A stretch of 64,000 nt of DNA from Poecilobothrus nobilitatus (GCA_947095535.1 OX352773.1:38213398-38277397), one strand, 5' to 3'. Shown: positions 49,592 to 61,500, numbered from the stretch's first letter. Notes: a model not told the origin generated them from the letters alone. Made by a program: numbers and translations.

Positions 49592-50699
49592 AAATTTTCC
49601 TGTTCGTTATTTAGTCAAGATTTTTTCAAAAGAAAAACCAAAAAAACTGATAAGTACTTAGTTATTTCAAATTAAAAAGAAACCAAAAAATACCAAGGTT
49701 AAAAAATAAGAATGCTAACTTTAAAACAAAAAAAAAATGCCATCCATAACTATAATCGATTAAATTTGATTTTTAATTGGGTTTTCACTTTTTATTTTCA
49801 ATTTTTTACTTTTTATAAATTTACAAAATTTTAATCTTAATCGTTCAATTTTTCTTCATTAAGATTCTATCCGGTATTTTTTTAAATATTTATCCGGTTG
49901 AAATAATCAATGATAGTGAATATACATTTTCCCAAGTAAGAAAATACATAAGTATGTTTTATTAATATATATGTATGTACATATATACTTAGATGTACAT
50001 ATATATTTAAATGACTTTGATCAAAAACTATAAATATGTACGATTTTTAGCATTTAGTTTTGATTTTTATGTTTCGTAAGGAAACTAAAGCAGATGGTAC
50101 TTACATATGTATATAAAAATTTAGAAGTTTTACCGTCTATAAATAATCATCCATACACCTGGTTTAAATTTGTTAGTTTTTGTTTTTGACTTCCTGAGAA
50201 ATATAATGATATTTTGATTTAAGATTAAACATTAAAAGAACATTTCAAAAAAAAAAAAACAAATAAAGTATTCGAAGAGAAGAGATTTGTATAAGCGCTA
50301 TATACTTGCATTTTAAAAAATTATTTTTAAATGTTCATAAAACTAATATAAAAGTTCTACGGCTGGTTCTACTATAGATAGTTATATGTATTTTTGAGAA
50401 ATGGCGAATTAAAGTATTTAGAATTATAGAGTTCGGAAGATCCAACACAAATAATTCAATACTTAATATTCAAGGGTAACCAATAATTTAATAATTTCCT
50501 AAACAATTTAAAAAGAGAAACTTTCTATAATATTTTTATAAGATTAATGCATAAAATTTAAGCTAAGTAATTAATTAAAAATAATATTATGGTTTTTATT
50601 AATTAAATATGAAGAATATATTATGCAAATTGAAAAATTTTATAAATAAATTAATTGTATGTACTTATAAGTAAATTATAAAAATAAAAATTATATTTG
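49592..50699. other. gene-free AT-rich stretch
   Basis: No feature that I can support. Confidence 0.5.
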
Positions 50700-51975
50700 A
50701 TATTCAGCTCAGAAACTTGTAGGTAATTATTTAATTTACAAAAACCAAAGTAAAAAGGTTGAAAATGCCGTAAGTAATGTGCTGTATATGAAATGTGGTG
50801 TACCTGAAGGATTTATATAAGGTCCTACCTTGTACCAACTCTACATTAAAAATCTAAAGAACTCGGAAGTACAATCACCCTACACTTTTTTAGCTTTATG
50901 ACCCTTATCTTCTTTATCAACCACCCAGTAAAACGACTTTGAAGCGAAACATGAACAATAACTTAGCGACATTTTTAGCTTGGGCTATTGGTAATAGGTT
51001 AACAGTAAATGAACCGAAGACAAAGTTCCTAATATTCAAGAATAAAAACAAACCTATGATTGAACCAGTAATAATATTAAATGGTATCACTCTGGAAAAA
51101 GTAAATTCATTTAAACACCTAAAGGGTTATCGTCGACGATAATTTAACATGGAACAATCAAGTTGATCATATTATTTCAAAGATAGTTCCGTTATTTGGA
51201 GTGATCAAAAAAAATGAAATTATTCTATCTAGAAGTGCTGCTAAACTACTCATCAATGCATATGTTTGCTCACACATCCGGTACAACATTGTCAACTGGT
51301 CTTCATGTTCCCAGGGGCTGCTAAACAAATGTGATCGATTTCTTACCAAGGTGATGAAAACAATGTATGGATATAAAACGCGCTTCAGTGCATCATTGAT
51401 CTACCCGGAAATAATGAAAGACTGATCGGCTGAGTATTGTTATTGTTAGGGAAAAGGTCAGGTTCATTGTTTGTATCAAAATCGACTTAATGAAAAACAA
51501 TATTCAAATATATGACAGAGTGAGCATCTCAAACAGGCTGACTGGTCAGTTACGTTGATTGATCTTCCCTACAGCCGTACACAAAAACATCTGCAGAGTT
51601 TGATTCCAAGTGCCATACGACTTTTTAATAAACTTCTCGAAAATATACGGTGCGCTAGAACGATAGAAGAATTTAAAAGGAAAGCTAACAACTTTATTAG
51701 GGAAAATGTGAACTTATTCACTACATGATTTTCAACACAAACGGCAACATGTTTCATCATACTATTCTTTTTTTTTGTATTTATTTGACATTTTTCATTT
51801 TCTCTATAAATTACAATTGTATAATTCATTTCTTTTTGTTTTTAAATTGTCAACCCACTATCCGCTACCATAGCTTAAGTTTTCACGTTTGCGCTAGATA
51901 CTAAATTGTTGTAATTGATATATTGATTCACTTTAATAATTGATATATTAAATAAAATTATTTAAAAAAAAAAAC
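50700..51975 (+). pseudogene. second non-LTR retrotransposon relic (RT C-terminal part to poly(A))
   Basis: The translation is broken into several frames. It starts with VENAVSNVLYMKCGVPEGFI, a stop, GPTLYQLYIKNLKNSEVQSPYT, the RT VPQGSILGP block with PQ changed to PE. The active-site YADD region follows in scrambled frame near 50893. It continues with NRLTVNEPKTKFLIF and VNSFKHL, shifts frame near 51125 into VIVDDNLTWNNQVDHII, AYVCSHIRYNIVNWSSCS, a stop at 51423-51425, and later LQSLIPSAIRLFNKL. A poly(A) tail lies at 51964-51974. It is not closely similar to the relic at 32915, so it represents another lineage. The 5' part (endonuclease, ORF1) is missing, and the copy is dead. Confidence 0.85.
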
Positions 51976-54900
51976 GACTTTTTTATTTGAATTTAAATTA
52001 TTTATAAAAAAATATATAGAAAAGTAAAAAAAACTATTTTATTCGCATCAAAAATAGAAAATATTTTGAATTATGTGCTCATGAACGCTAGGCCAGGTAC
52101 ATTTATTTATAATATAAATTTAAAAAAATTAAATATTAAAATTCGCAGTTTTTTTTATTGATGTTAAACATATTTAAAATAAATTTTAATTTTTGACTAG
52201 GAGTGGAAAGTAATTAATAATGTATTTGTTTTTGTTATTTTTAATTTTTATTTGCAGATATTGCGGCAATAATTGAATTGTTTTCATTATTATTATTTAT
52301 TATTTTAAAAAAACGGAATCATAAAAAACAATTGTTATTTTGCAAGAATTCCTTTTATAAATAAGTACGTATATATATACATAATTGAATTGCTTCATAA
52401 AATTAAAAATTACTTATATGTAAGCCTATACCGTTATTCAAATATAATACAATTCTTTTAAAAATTTAAAAATATTTCCTTTCTTAAGTATTTAAATGCA
52501 AATAATTAGAAATTATAGAAATTACTTAATTATTTATTTATAACACAATTAATGATGATGATGAAATGGCTATTTATAGAAAAATTAAATATATGTACGT
52601 AGGTAACTACTTACTTAATTTACATGCAAAAACAGTAGTGTGAAATCGAAAAAAAAAGCCCATTATCTGTTGCATAAGCATGTGATAATGGTTTGAAACT
52701 AGTTAAATTAGAAAATTATATCATAGCTAAGTAGGGTATCGTATGCCAGATCTTTAACTTATTACATTAGAAATATAACAATATACGATGGTACCACAAC
52801 AATATGTTCTAAAAACCGTTGTAAGCATATTGTAAGTGATGTAAAAACAGATTGTCGATATTTTTGTTTCAATACTTCTAGACTAGAGGGATAGCAATTG
52901 TACTTCCTATTCTCTAAATTATAGACCTTTTCCGATACTCTCTTTAGTTATTCTTCCATTTATAGTTATTAATAAAAAATACGTTTTAACTAATACCGTT
53001 ATTAAGCACAATTTAGTTTTTTTTTTTAAATATAAATACAGGTACCTTATTTGTAAATAATAAATTTGTTAATTACATATACTTACATGTAAGTACCTAT
53101 ACCTATGATTATACATTAAATCATAGGTATACAAAATCACATAATTGCGTATAATTTTCTGCATAACCTAACCATCAATTTCACAAAAAATACTATTAAA
53201 CTGTATCTGAAAATAAATTTTCCTATCGCAATAAAAAAAAAGAAGCAATTTTTACTTAATTTAAATTTATTAATTTTTACAATTTAAATTTCTTTTCAGC
53301 CAGTATTTTTTTAATATTAAATTTTATATATGGATGTACATATATATTAATTATTATATATAGATATATGTACTTATGTGTAAATTATAACTTGAAATTT
53401 AAAATAAGTACCTACCTATTAAAACATAAAAAAAAAAAACGGAAATGACATTTAATTGACCTTCAACTTATGTTGTATAAAAAAATTGGGTACAGAAATT
53501 TTCCTTTTTTTTTTTTTAAGATGAAAAAGGTTGTTGCCATTTATAGAAAATTAAGATGAAGAAAATGAGTATTGACTTTTAAAGTGACTTTCTTAAAAAA
53601 GTTTATACATCCTAGCTACGGAAATAATAATAATAATAAAAACAACAACAGGTGCCATTATTAAAAGGAATGATAATTAAAAAATTGGATACTTCTTAAT
53701 GTTTGATTTTATTTAAATGAATTTAAGATTTTTCTAAATACTTTACATATGTACTTACTTTATGTAAAAAAAATAATTAAATGTGTACAACGTAACAACA
53801 CACAACAAGAAATGTCATTTGTTATATACACACATACATGTACTATTATTATTATTTATTGATGCTATTTTTATAAAGGTACCCCTGCTGCCTGATAAGA
53901 ATGAATTTACAAACTTCATTCTTCGTTGTAATTTTCATATTTTTTTTTTTATGTACATATTTGACTTTAGATTTATAAAATTATTTTTCACTTTTATAAT
54001 ATTTAACCTGCAAATTTCTCTAAAAATTTACACAAAAAAAAAAAACAAATAAAACGTACCTCTATCATTGGTATCCATTATTTTTATTTCCTATTTGTTT
54101 ATTGAACCTTATTTTCACTTAGTTAAATGCCTTGTTATATCTACACAAAATATTTTCCAAATTCTTTAAGACAAAAAAATGTTGCGTTCTAAATTAAAAA
54201 AATATTTTAACATACACACTTTTTGTTTTTTTTTTCATTTAATTTTTATTTTTTTAAATTAAAAATTGTACTGTACTATTTTTCTATTATTTTTTATATT
54301 CTTGATTATTTTTAAAAACAAACTATGTAGTAAATTACGCGACGAATATTTTATTTGTTGGCGAGGTCAATTCACTTTTTATACATTTAAAATCGATTTT
54401 CTATGCACACAACAAATTTTAAAAAAAATTTTAAGTACTTTTTTTTTTAAACTTCTTTAAAAACAGAAATTTTGCAAAATAATTGTTTATTAAATTTTTA
54501 TAATATTTAATTTCCTTATTTTTTTATGAAAAAATTTATTAAAACATAAAATAATTAACGAAATTTAAAGCAAAAAAAAATATTTATTAAAATAAGCTGT
54601 CACTGACTTATCGAGGTCAATGAACCTCCTTTCCTTCCAATTTTTATAAAAATTAAAAAAATTATTTCTTTAACACTTTATTAAGATTTTATAACAAAAA
54701 AATTAAAATATTATTAAATAAAATTGATCGTGCAACTATTTTATAAAAAAATTTAAACAATTTTATTTATAAAATTCAATTAAATTCAGTACATTTTAAT
54801 TGTATACCTTATTGAAACTCGTTTTTTTTTTTAGTTTTTTTTTCTACTAGCTATGCTTCAAAAAAAAAAAAAAAAAAACAACATAATTTTCAATCAAATT

Positions 54901-55733
54901 AAAAGAATGTAATTTCTCTGTCGTCAAAATGCTTCCATTTAGTTATGATGTCAACCACTAGAATAAAAAATGTCGCTTTTATGTATAAAAAAAAAAATGT
55001 CAACATAATTCGAAATACATAAATTTTAAATACATATGTAATTAAAATAACAAATATAAGTTTTCTTATGTTATATATGAGTAAATTTTAATAAAATTTG
55101 AAGTAAAAAATAAATATTTCAAATTAATTGAAAGCAAAAATTTTTACAATAAATGCAATTAGTTTTTAAATTTTAAAAGTTATTTGAAAAATGTAATGCT
55201 TTTTAAACAATTATAAAATGGTTTCTTTTAAAAAAAAAAACTTCAAATAATTTTTCGCTTTTATTTTATCAAATTGTATGCTACAAAAATAAATTTAATT
55301 TAGAATAACTTATAATAATAAAATTTGAACTAATAAAACTATGTAAATTTTATACATAAAAATAAATAAAAATTTTTGTATTGCTTTATATAAAATATTT
55401 CTACCTATGGTTTAAATTCAACCCTGATTATGAAATGAATAAAGAAATAAATAAATTGAGAGACAGTTCCCTAATTTATTTTTGATGTTATGACATTTCT
55501 CTGTTTACATACAAATTAAAAGATGCTTGAGTTGCTTATGATGAATCAACATGAAATAATTAAATTAAAAGATAAAATTATTGGTGTGGTTTTTATTGTT
55601 ATTTAAAAGACATTTAATAATGTGATATTAATTGAAACAATATTTATGTAGATAATTAAAATAATTATCTGTTTTTTTTATTTCATTTTGTTAAACTAAA
55701 TAATTTTAATTATAAATAAAATAAAATTTGAGA
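51976..55733. other. gene-free AT-rich stretch upstream of brn
   Basis: No coding sequence. A clean 12-bp inverted repeat (ATACCTATGATT / AATCATAGGTAT) occurs near 53099-53131, and CCATTATC / GATAATGG bound a small hairpin near 52660-52691. The last few hundred bases presumably hold the brn promoter and 5' untranslated region, but no core element stands out. Confidence 0.45.
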
Positions 55734-57160
55734 ATGCTTAGATCGTGGAGATCATGTTTTTATCGTTTTAAATTAAAATATTTTCTAATTAGTATAATTT
55801 TTATATATTTTTTTAATTTTTTCGGTGTATTTACACATATTTTTGAATTAGATTTTGATAAATCGTTTAGTTATCCTTTAGATGGCGATGGTAAGTTCTA
55901 ATTTGTTTTTCTTATAATTAACTTAATTATTTATGTTTCTATTTGTATGTATATTAGTGATACGCTATGCACATCAAGTAAGGTACAATCAACAACGAGA
56001 AGTTGAACCTATTAATACTTATAATTTTACTTATTTAAAAAAATGTGAAAATAAATGCTTTGAAGATGGTAAATATATACTTACATATTTTTGTATAATA
56101 AATAATATGTATAATTATATATCATATACTTTTAGGTCATACAATAACACCGAAATTAGTTTTAATTATTAAATCGGCAATGAAAAATTTTAATCAACGA
56201 TTAGCAATACGAAAAACTTGGGGTTATGAAAAACGTTTTTCTGATATTGTGTTAAAGACTGTTTTTATTCTTGGTGTTGGTGATAATCAAGAACTTCAAA
56301 AATATATTGACATAGAATCAGATCAATATCAAGATATTGTACAAACAAATTTTTTAGATACATATTTTAATAATACAATAAAAACAATGATGGGTTTTCA
56401 ATGGGCTGTTAAATATTGCCCTAGAGGTCAATTTTTTATGTTTGTTGATGATGATTATTATGTATCAACAAAAAATGTATTAAGATTTATAAGATATCCA
56501 ACAAAATATCCTGAATATTTAGAAGCTGCTGACGAAGCATTAAGAAAACTAGCACGTCGTTTAAAGAATGCTGATTTAAAAAATGAAACTTTAAAATCTA
56601 AATTATACAAAGAAGCTAATTTATTATTAGCTCAAGGAATGAATTCAGTTGATAATAAAAAACATTATCATAAAATTGAAGAATTTGTTATAAAAGGGAA
56701 AATGGAAGACCATAAAACTAGTCATAATAATTTAAGGAAAAAAAGAGATTTAATGGACCTTGAACTACCGGAAAATGCAATCTTGTTTTCTGGTTTTGTA
56801 TTTAAGTCATCACCGCATCGTCATAAATCTAGTAAATGGTATGTCAGTTTGGAAGAATATCCATATCATTTATGGCCACCATATGTTACAGCTGGTGCAT
56901 TTGTATTGTCCCGAGAAGCTTTACTGCAGATGTATTTTGTTAGTTTATATACAAAACATTTCCGTTTCGATGATATCTATTTAGGAATTGTAGCATTAAA
57001 ATCCAAAATACAACCACTTCATAATGAAGAATTTTATTTTTACAAAGCAATTTATAGGGGACCACCAAGTTATCGATATGTAATTGCTTCACATGGCTAT
57101 GATAATGCGGAAGAATTAAATAATGTTTGGTCAGAAGTTAGAGCAGCTGGCTATGCATAA
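55734..57160 (+). CDS. brn: beta-1,3-glycosyltransferase, brainiac orthologue
   Basis: Three exons (55734-55890, 55958-56068, 56136-57160) with GT...AG introns of 67 bp each and consistent phase give 430 residues. Residues about 16-34 are a membrane anchor after a short cytosolic tail, giving a type II Golgi protein. GVFTHIFELDF and the Cys-rich exon 2 precede the GT31 catalytic domain: AIRKTWGY (114-120), FVDDDYYVS with the metal-binding DDD (194-196), SKWYVSLEEYP, WPPYVTAGAF, FRFDDIYLGIVALK (366-378) and the C-terminal WSEVRAAGYA. The match to Drosophila brn, which adds beta-1,3-GlcNAc to mannosyl-glucosylceramide in arthroglycolipid synthesis, is strong along the whole length. Unlike that roughly 325-residue protein, about 90 charged residues (about 213-302) are inserted after the DDD motif. 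The gene converges on asun; AATAAA lies at 57353-57358. Confidence 0.93.
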
Positions 57161-57554
57161 TGATTTTCTATTTGTTATATCTGATTATATGTTACAACTT
57201 ATTACATAAGTCCAAACATGTTACGTAAAAGTTTAAAAATGTACTTATTTATAAATAATAAGACATTTTTTTTATTTATTCTAAAAGTAAACTGTACAAT
57301 GAATTTATAAAGTCAGCTTTACTGTAATATTAAATTTGCAAATTATTCTATCAATAAAAAATATTAAAAAAAAAAAGTAGGTTATTTTAGCAAGAAAATT
57401 AACGACCATAAAAATATTAGGACCTTTGATAATACGAATATAAATAATACATATTTCAGTATTTTTTTTTTTCTTGGTATTTCATATGTTATTTATTAAA
57501 ATATTTATTCTTTTTACATATTCATATATTTAAAAGTAATTCAATTGTATGTAG
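57161..57554. terminator. convergent brn/asun 3' intergenic region
   Basis: This 394-bp region separates the two stop codons. A plus-strand polyadenylation signal AATAAA (57353-57358) serves brn. Two minus-strand AATAAA signals (TTTATT at 57504-57509 and 57492-57497) could serve asun. The mature 3' ends would not overlap if these signals are used. Confidence 0.6.
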
Positions 57555-59516
57555 TTAGGATTTGTTAGGGTGCCTTTCAGTTTTAACAACATTTGGATAC
57601 AGATTTGCGATTTGTCCACTTGGAGTACATAAACGTCCTGCAAATTCAACCCTTTTTTGAACTTGTTTTTTTTGCGAACTAGATATTAAACTTAAAAGTG
57701 ATCTATTTGCGACATAAGGAAGAAATCGTTTTGATTTTGCTGTGACATCTGAATACAGAATTGGTGGAAATTGTAAATCCGACGAGTCTTTTAAAAGTGG
57801 ACTGTTACTAGAGTTTTCTTTTATATTATCTTTTTCATTAATAGGTTGACTTATCTCACTTTTATTAATAAGAAATTCAGAACATTTTGTTTTGCATTCA
57901 CGTAGCGAAAGAAGAACTGTTTTATGTCCAGGTGAGTTTCCAATATTATGTATTAAGAGCTCTAACTCATTCCACAATAATCTAAATTGTTCTTCCTTTT
58001 TTGAATTTCGAAATCTCGGACATAAACCTGGTGGTAAAACTTCCTGCCGGGATGTTATACCAAGTAAAGAAAAAATTATTTGTTGGCATTGAGTAACATC
58101 ATTTTCATTTAATTCATCCTTTGCTAAAAGGGTTAATAACGACTCCAAGTAAGGTTGCATATTATAAATAACTGTTAAACCTAATGTTAGAGGAAAATAT
58201 ATTGATTTTTTGGACAACTTTATTCTGATATTTTGTAAATTTTCATCAAAACGACGCTCAGTATATTTAAGGGGTACTAAATTACAATTTTGTATTAAAT
58301 TACCAAAATCACTTATACGATAATCAATAACTTTTCCTCCACTACCTTCTGATATTGATGGGAAATCTTCAAAACATGATCTTGTTAAAGGCAACGAATG
58401 AATGAAAATTTCTCCACCTCTAGCGGAGAGCAAATGACTAGTTTGCTTACCACCACTTTTTCTTGGCATTTCAAGTAAAACTGACCTTCCATTTAATAAA
58501 AAATTTATAAGACATGAACTTGGTCTTGATGTTACATCTACGGGCGTTACACGATCTTGTGTTAAGCAAAATTGGAAATCATTTGAACCACAACCTCTGG
58601 GAGTACTCCACTTCAGTGTTACAGTTTCATATTCTGCACCACTTTTGGTATTTGATGGTAAGAATTCTGAACCGTATATAGTTGTGTGTGAGTTTCTTGA
58701 ATGAAAAATTTCTACGTCATAATTAGCACTTGAATTAGCGTTCTGTTCTTCCTTCATAGGAATTCCTGTTACTGTAGTACTTGCTAAATCAAAATGAGAT
58801 AAAATAAGATGTGATAATTTTGCTGACACTTCAGCTGCATATACTGAATGAATTTCGCTAGTTAAGTTGGATGATATTTCTTGTGCACTTTTATTAGAAA
58901 CTAATAACCCCATATTCATTGGTGTAATATTGATTATCACCAAATGACATAGATTAATAGGCAAAAATTCGTTTTGTTTAAATGACATTTCATTATGCTG
59001 CACTAAAACCGTATGAAATATATCTTGCAGACTCGTCATACTTTTATCATCTCTAGCTGAAGTTATGCATATAACACGACCACTATTATGCAATTTTCGA
59101 TCAAATACTTCTTTCTGGATATCAGATTGCTCAGCTAATGCATCAATTGCAGCTCGTAAACCATGTATTACAGAATGATCACTTGAATGAGGCGAACTCT
59201 GCGGAACTCCTATCATTGACATTGCGTTGGTGACGTAGTTTATATTTTGGGTAGAATTACTCCAAGTATTTACTACATGTGCAGCAGAATCGCTTATTAT
59301 TAATCTTACCAATTTCCCGGTGGGAAACAAATCCCAAACGATGCGACAATATTCTAAGGAAGCCTCTACAGAAAATGTCCATAAACTTTTACATAAAGGA
59401 GTTATAGGACATTTACTTTTAAAAAAATCTAAATCAATAATATTTTCTGAAGAAATTCCAAAATATTGAGTATGATCAATCACAAAAACTGTTTTATGAT
59501 TAAGTCCTCGCATCAT
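57555..59516 (-). CDS. asun: asunder / Integrator complex subunit 13
   Basis: A single 653-codon exon. The start is the first of two adjacent ATGs, and the N terminus NHKTVFVIDHTQYFGISSE matches the conserved opening of asunder proteins. An N-terminal von Willebrand A-like half (about 1-230, with HGLRAAIDALAEQ) and a middle region (EYETVTLKWSTPRGC, LNGRSVLLEMPRKSGGKQTSHLL) are followed by an Asn/Ser-rich linker. A basic C-terminal motif (KKQVQKRVEFAGRL) corresponds to the conserved tail by which INTS13 contacts the Integrator cleavage module. In Drosophila, Asun is a nuclear snRNA-processing subunit and recruits dynein to the nuclear envelope in spermatocytes. Length is near the Drosophila protein (689). 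Base composition is clearly less AT-biased than in the protease gene. A TTTTTAG acceptor-like string upstream of the ATG suggests a possible 5' UTR intron. Confidence 0.95.
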   Translation of the reverse strand: MMRGLNHKTVFVIDHTQYFGISSENIIDLDFFKSKCPITPLCKSLWTFSVEASLEYCRIVWDLFPTGKLVRLIISDSAAHVVNTWSNSTQNINYVTNAMSMIGVPQSSPHSSDHSVIHGLRAAIDALAEQSDIQKEVFDRKLHNSGRVICITSARDDKSMTSLQDIFHTVLVQHNEMSFKQNEFLPINLCHLVIINITPMNMGLLVSNKSAQEISSNLTSEIHSVYAAEVSAKLSHLILSHFDLASTTVTGIPMKEEQNANSSANYDVEIFHSRNSHTTIYGSEFLPSNTKSGAEYETVTLKWSTPRGCGSNDFQFCLTQDRVTPVDVTSRPSSCLINFLLNGRSVLLEMPRKSGGKQTSHLLSARGGEIFIHSLPLTRSCFEDFPSISEGSGGKVIDYRISDFGNLIQNCNLVPLKYTERRFDENLQNIRIKLSKKSIYFPLTLGLTVIYNMQPYLESLLTLLAKDELNENDVTQCQQIIFSLLGITSRQEVLPPGLCPRFRNSKKEEQFRLLWNELELLIHNIGNSPGHKTVLLSLRECKTKCSEFLINKSEISQPINEKDNIKENSSNSPLLKDSSDLQFPPILYSDVTAKSKRFLPYVANRSLLSLISSSQKKQVQKRVEFAGRLCTPSGQIANLYPNVVKTERHPNKS

Positions 59517-60972
59517 TTTTTTAATTTTTCTTGTATTAACTTTATTTTCGTAATTAATCTAAAAATAAAATTAATTTTATAACTTATAGTTCAGTAATTG
59601 TTTAATATTTGGTTTATTACATTTATTTTATTTTAGTTTGAAAAATTGTAAACAAAAAATATTTATGCTGAATTCTGACGTTTATCTTAAAGGCAAATAT
59701 AAAACATACTGTCTATATTATATGCTGCACACACTATTAAACATGTTTCAAACTTGTTAAGAACATGTTTAGTATTAGACTCAAAAGTTCAAATTTTAAA
59801 GTATATAAAGTTTAATAAAGTTTGTTAAACTTCATCTAACTAATTTTAATATTTTTAAAATATTTAACAAGGGTTTTGAAACTAATCTAAATGTTTAAAC
59901 TTATGCAAATAAGTTTTTAACAACGTTTAATAAGTGTATTTATATGAAGTAATATATAAAATCTAGACAGGTAATAAGGATAAAATTACCGCAACTTTGA
60001 GTCAGTCTTTGACAGCTTAACAAACGTATGTCATTATTAATTAGATAAATAAGATGGAAAAGAGGAGATTCTGATTCAATTGATCCAACGTTTCCATCAT
60101 TATAGTAAGCTTAATATGATCTCTTGTTAACTTCTGTTCTTTGTAGAAAAGTTGAACGATGAATATAAAAAAAAGTTGGAGTGCATATAGCCAATAATGC
60201 AAAAATTGTGTTTGCAACAATTTTATGAACATGTTTTTGACATTTATTAAATTTACAGCCCCCATTAGGTTTGTTTATTAGTTTCAGAACAGACAAGACA
60301 GAACAGCAAACAATTAAATGTCAAACACTTTCGGACAACTTAGAACAGAAAAACTAATGAACGCTTTTTGTACTTTTTTGTTCCTTTTTCAGTTGTAAAA
60401 AAAAAATTATTATTATTGTTTAATATCTTTAATATCTAATCTTTAATTTTTAAATTTTCACAAATTCACTTTTTTCACTAAAAGCAATTATTAATAAACA
60501 TTCATATACATGTATCTGTCAAAATTAAAAAACAAAAACTTGTCCAAAATAGTTCTTAAAAAAATTCAGAACAGAAAATACAACTTAGAATACTTTCAGA
60601 CAATTTAATGAACACAAATCAGAACACTTTCAGACAAAAAAAAACACAGTTATGAAACTAATGAACGCACCTGTTCTAGGTTTTTCTAGATCATTCTAGG
60701 ACAGACTAATAAACACACCTTTATGTTCTTAGCACAGCATCCAAAACAAATTTGAGCGGCTGTCAAAAGCAGGGAGTTTTAAATGTCAACTTTTATTTTT
60801 TGGGAAAAATGTTGATTGTTGTTACTTTATGGGTTGAATTTATTAAAAATCTTTTATAAAATTAGTAAAAGTAAACAAATATTTTATTTAATTTTATATT
60901 AAATGACATTATTTTGCTTGTGACAAAATATTTAAGCTGAATTCAATTATAAATTTGGTCTATTTATTTATT
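59517..60972. other. divergent asun/SSNA1 intergenic region
   Basis: This 1.46-kb region lies between two divergent start codons and should contain both promoters. The half nearer asun (59725-59935) is rich in AAACATGTT/GTTTAA palindromic words. 60267-60720 is an inverted-repeat element. Two minus-strand open frames at 60041-60296 have no protein character. Confidence 0.55.
60267..60720. mobile_element. inverted-repeat DNA element between asun and SSNA1
   Basis: The left end AGGTTTGTTTATTAGTTTCA (60267) is inverted at the right end, whose reverse complement is AGGTGTGTTTATTAGTCTGT. The motif GYGTTYATTAG recurs internally in inverted orientation (CTAATGAACGC at about 60354 and 60659, TTAATGAACAC at about 60606), together with CAGAACA and ACTTTCRGACAA blocks. 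There is no coding frame, and no clear target duplication. Confidence 0.6.
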
Positions 60973-61500
60973 ATGTCTGAAAACGGCGCTATTTTGCAAA
61001 CATTCAATATGGAATTAGTTAAATGTAAGTAAAACATTCGGGATCTGCCTTATACTATTTTTCTTGCGATCGTTTTCTATATTTTAATTTTAGACACTGA
61101 ATATATAAAGGATCAAAAGGAGCAAATCATCTTAGAAATTGAACAATTGGAAGAGGAGAAGAAGGAGGTATATGTCTTAATTTATTTAGATGCTTTTACA
61201 AAATCTAACTAAATTATAATTATATACATACATATATTTGTTATTAAAGGTATTGGACAAAATTGAATCTTTAAATACAGAATTATCAAATATAGATCGT
61301 AGACTATCAGAAAAATATAAAAAACGTAGAATATGTGAACAAGCGATTGATCAATCAAACGTTGGCCTTAAAAAAGTAAATTAAGTTAAATCACATATTT
61401 AATCTTCGAAATTTATTATTTTTTTTTTTTTTAGTTAATTGATAGTATGAAAGTTTTAACAACAATGATGAAAAAGGAAGCTGAACAAGTTGATAATTAA
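60973..61500 (+). CDS. Ssna1: SSNA1/NA14-like microtubule coiled-coil protein
   Basis: Four short exons, 60973-61024, 61094-61167, 61250-61375 and 61435-61500, with small GT...AG introns (69, 82 and 59 bp) and consistent phase, give 105 residues, too fragmented to show as one open frame. The start MSENGAILQTFNMELVKYTEYI closely parallels the N terminus of SSNA1 (the GAxLQxxNxELVK signature). The rest is one continuous, highly charged coiled coil (EQIILEIEQLEEEKKEVLDKIESL, then KYKKRRICEQAI, LIDSMKVLTTMMKKEAEQ) with the family's spacing. Human SSNA1 has 119 residues, so the length fits. Known family roles are fibril formation on microtubules, nucleation or branching, and localisation at centrosomes and basal bodies. 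AATAAA occurs at 61635-61640. The gene is divergent from asun. Confidence 0.85.

Noticed and set aside
51167..51829. Minus-strand open frames at the second retrotransposon
   Set aside because: Antisense shadows of the retrotransposon relic, without their own protein features.
53099..53131. 12-bp inverted repeat near brn, considered as a regulatory hairpin
   Set aside because: It lies 2.6 kb upstream in AT-rich DNA where short palindromes are common; no supporting context.
55933..56172. 79-codon open frame overlapping brn exon 2
   Set aside because: It reads through both brn introns; the spliced model keeps only 55958-56068 and fits the orthologue.
56760..56984. Alternative frame inside brn
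   Set aside because: Shadow of the brn coding sequence in another frame.
57892..58092. Plus-strand open frame opposite asun
   Set aside because: Antisense shadow of the asun coding sequence.
60041..60296. Two overlapping minus-strand frames between asun and SSNA1
   Set aside because: No domain, no splice partner, and they overlap the start of an inverted-repeat element.
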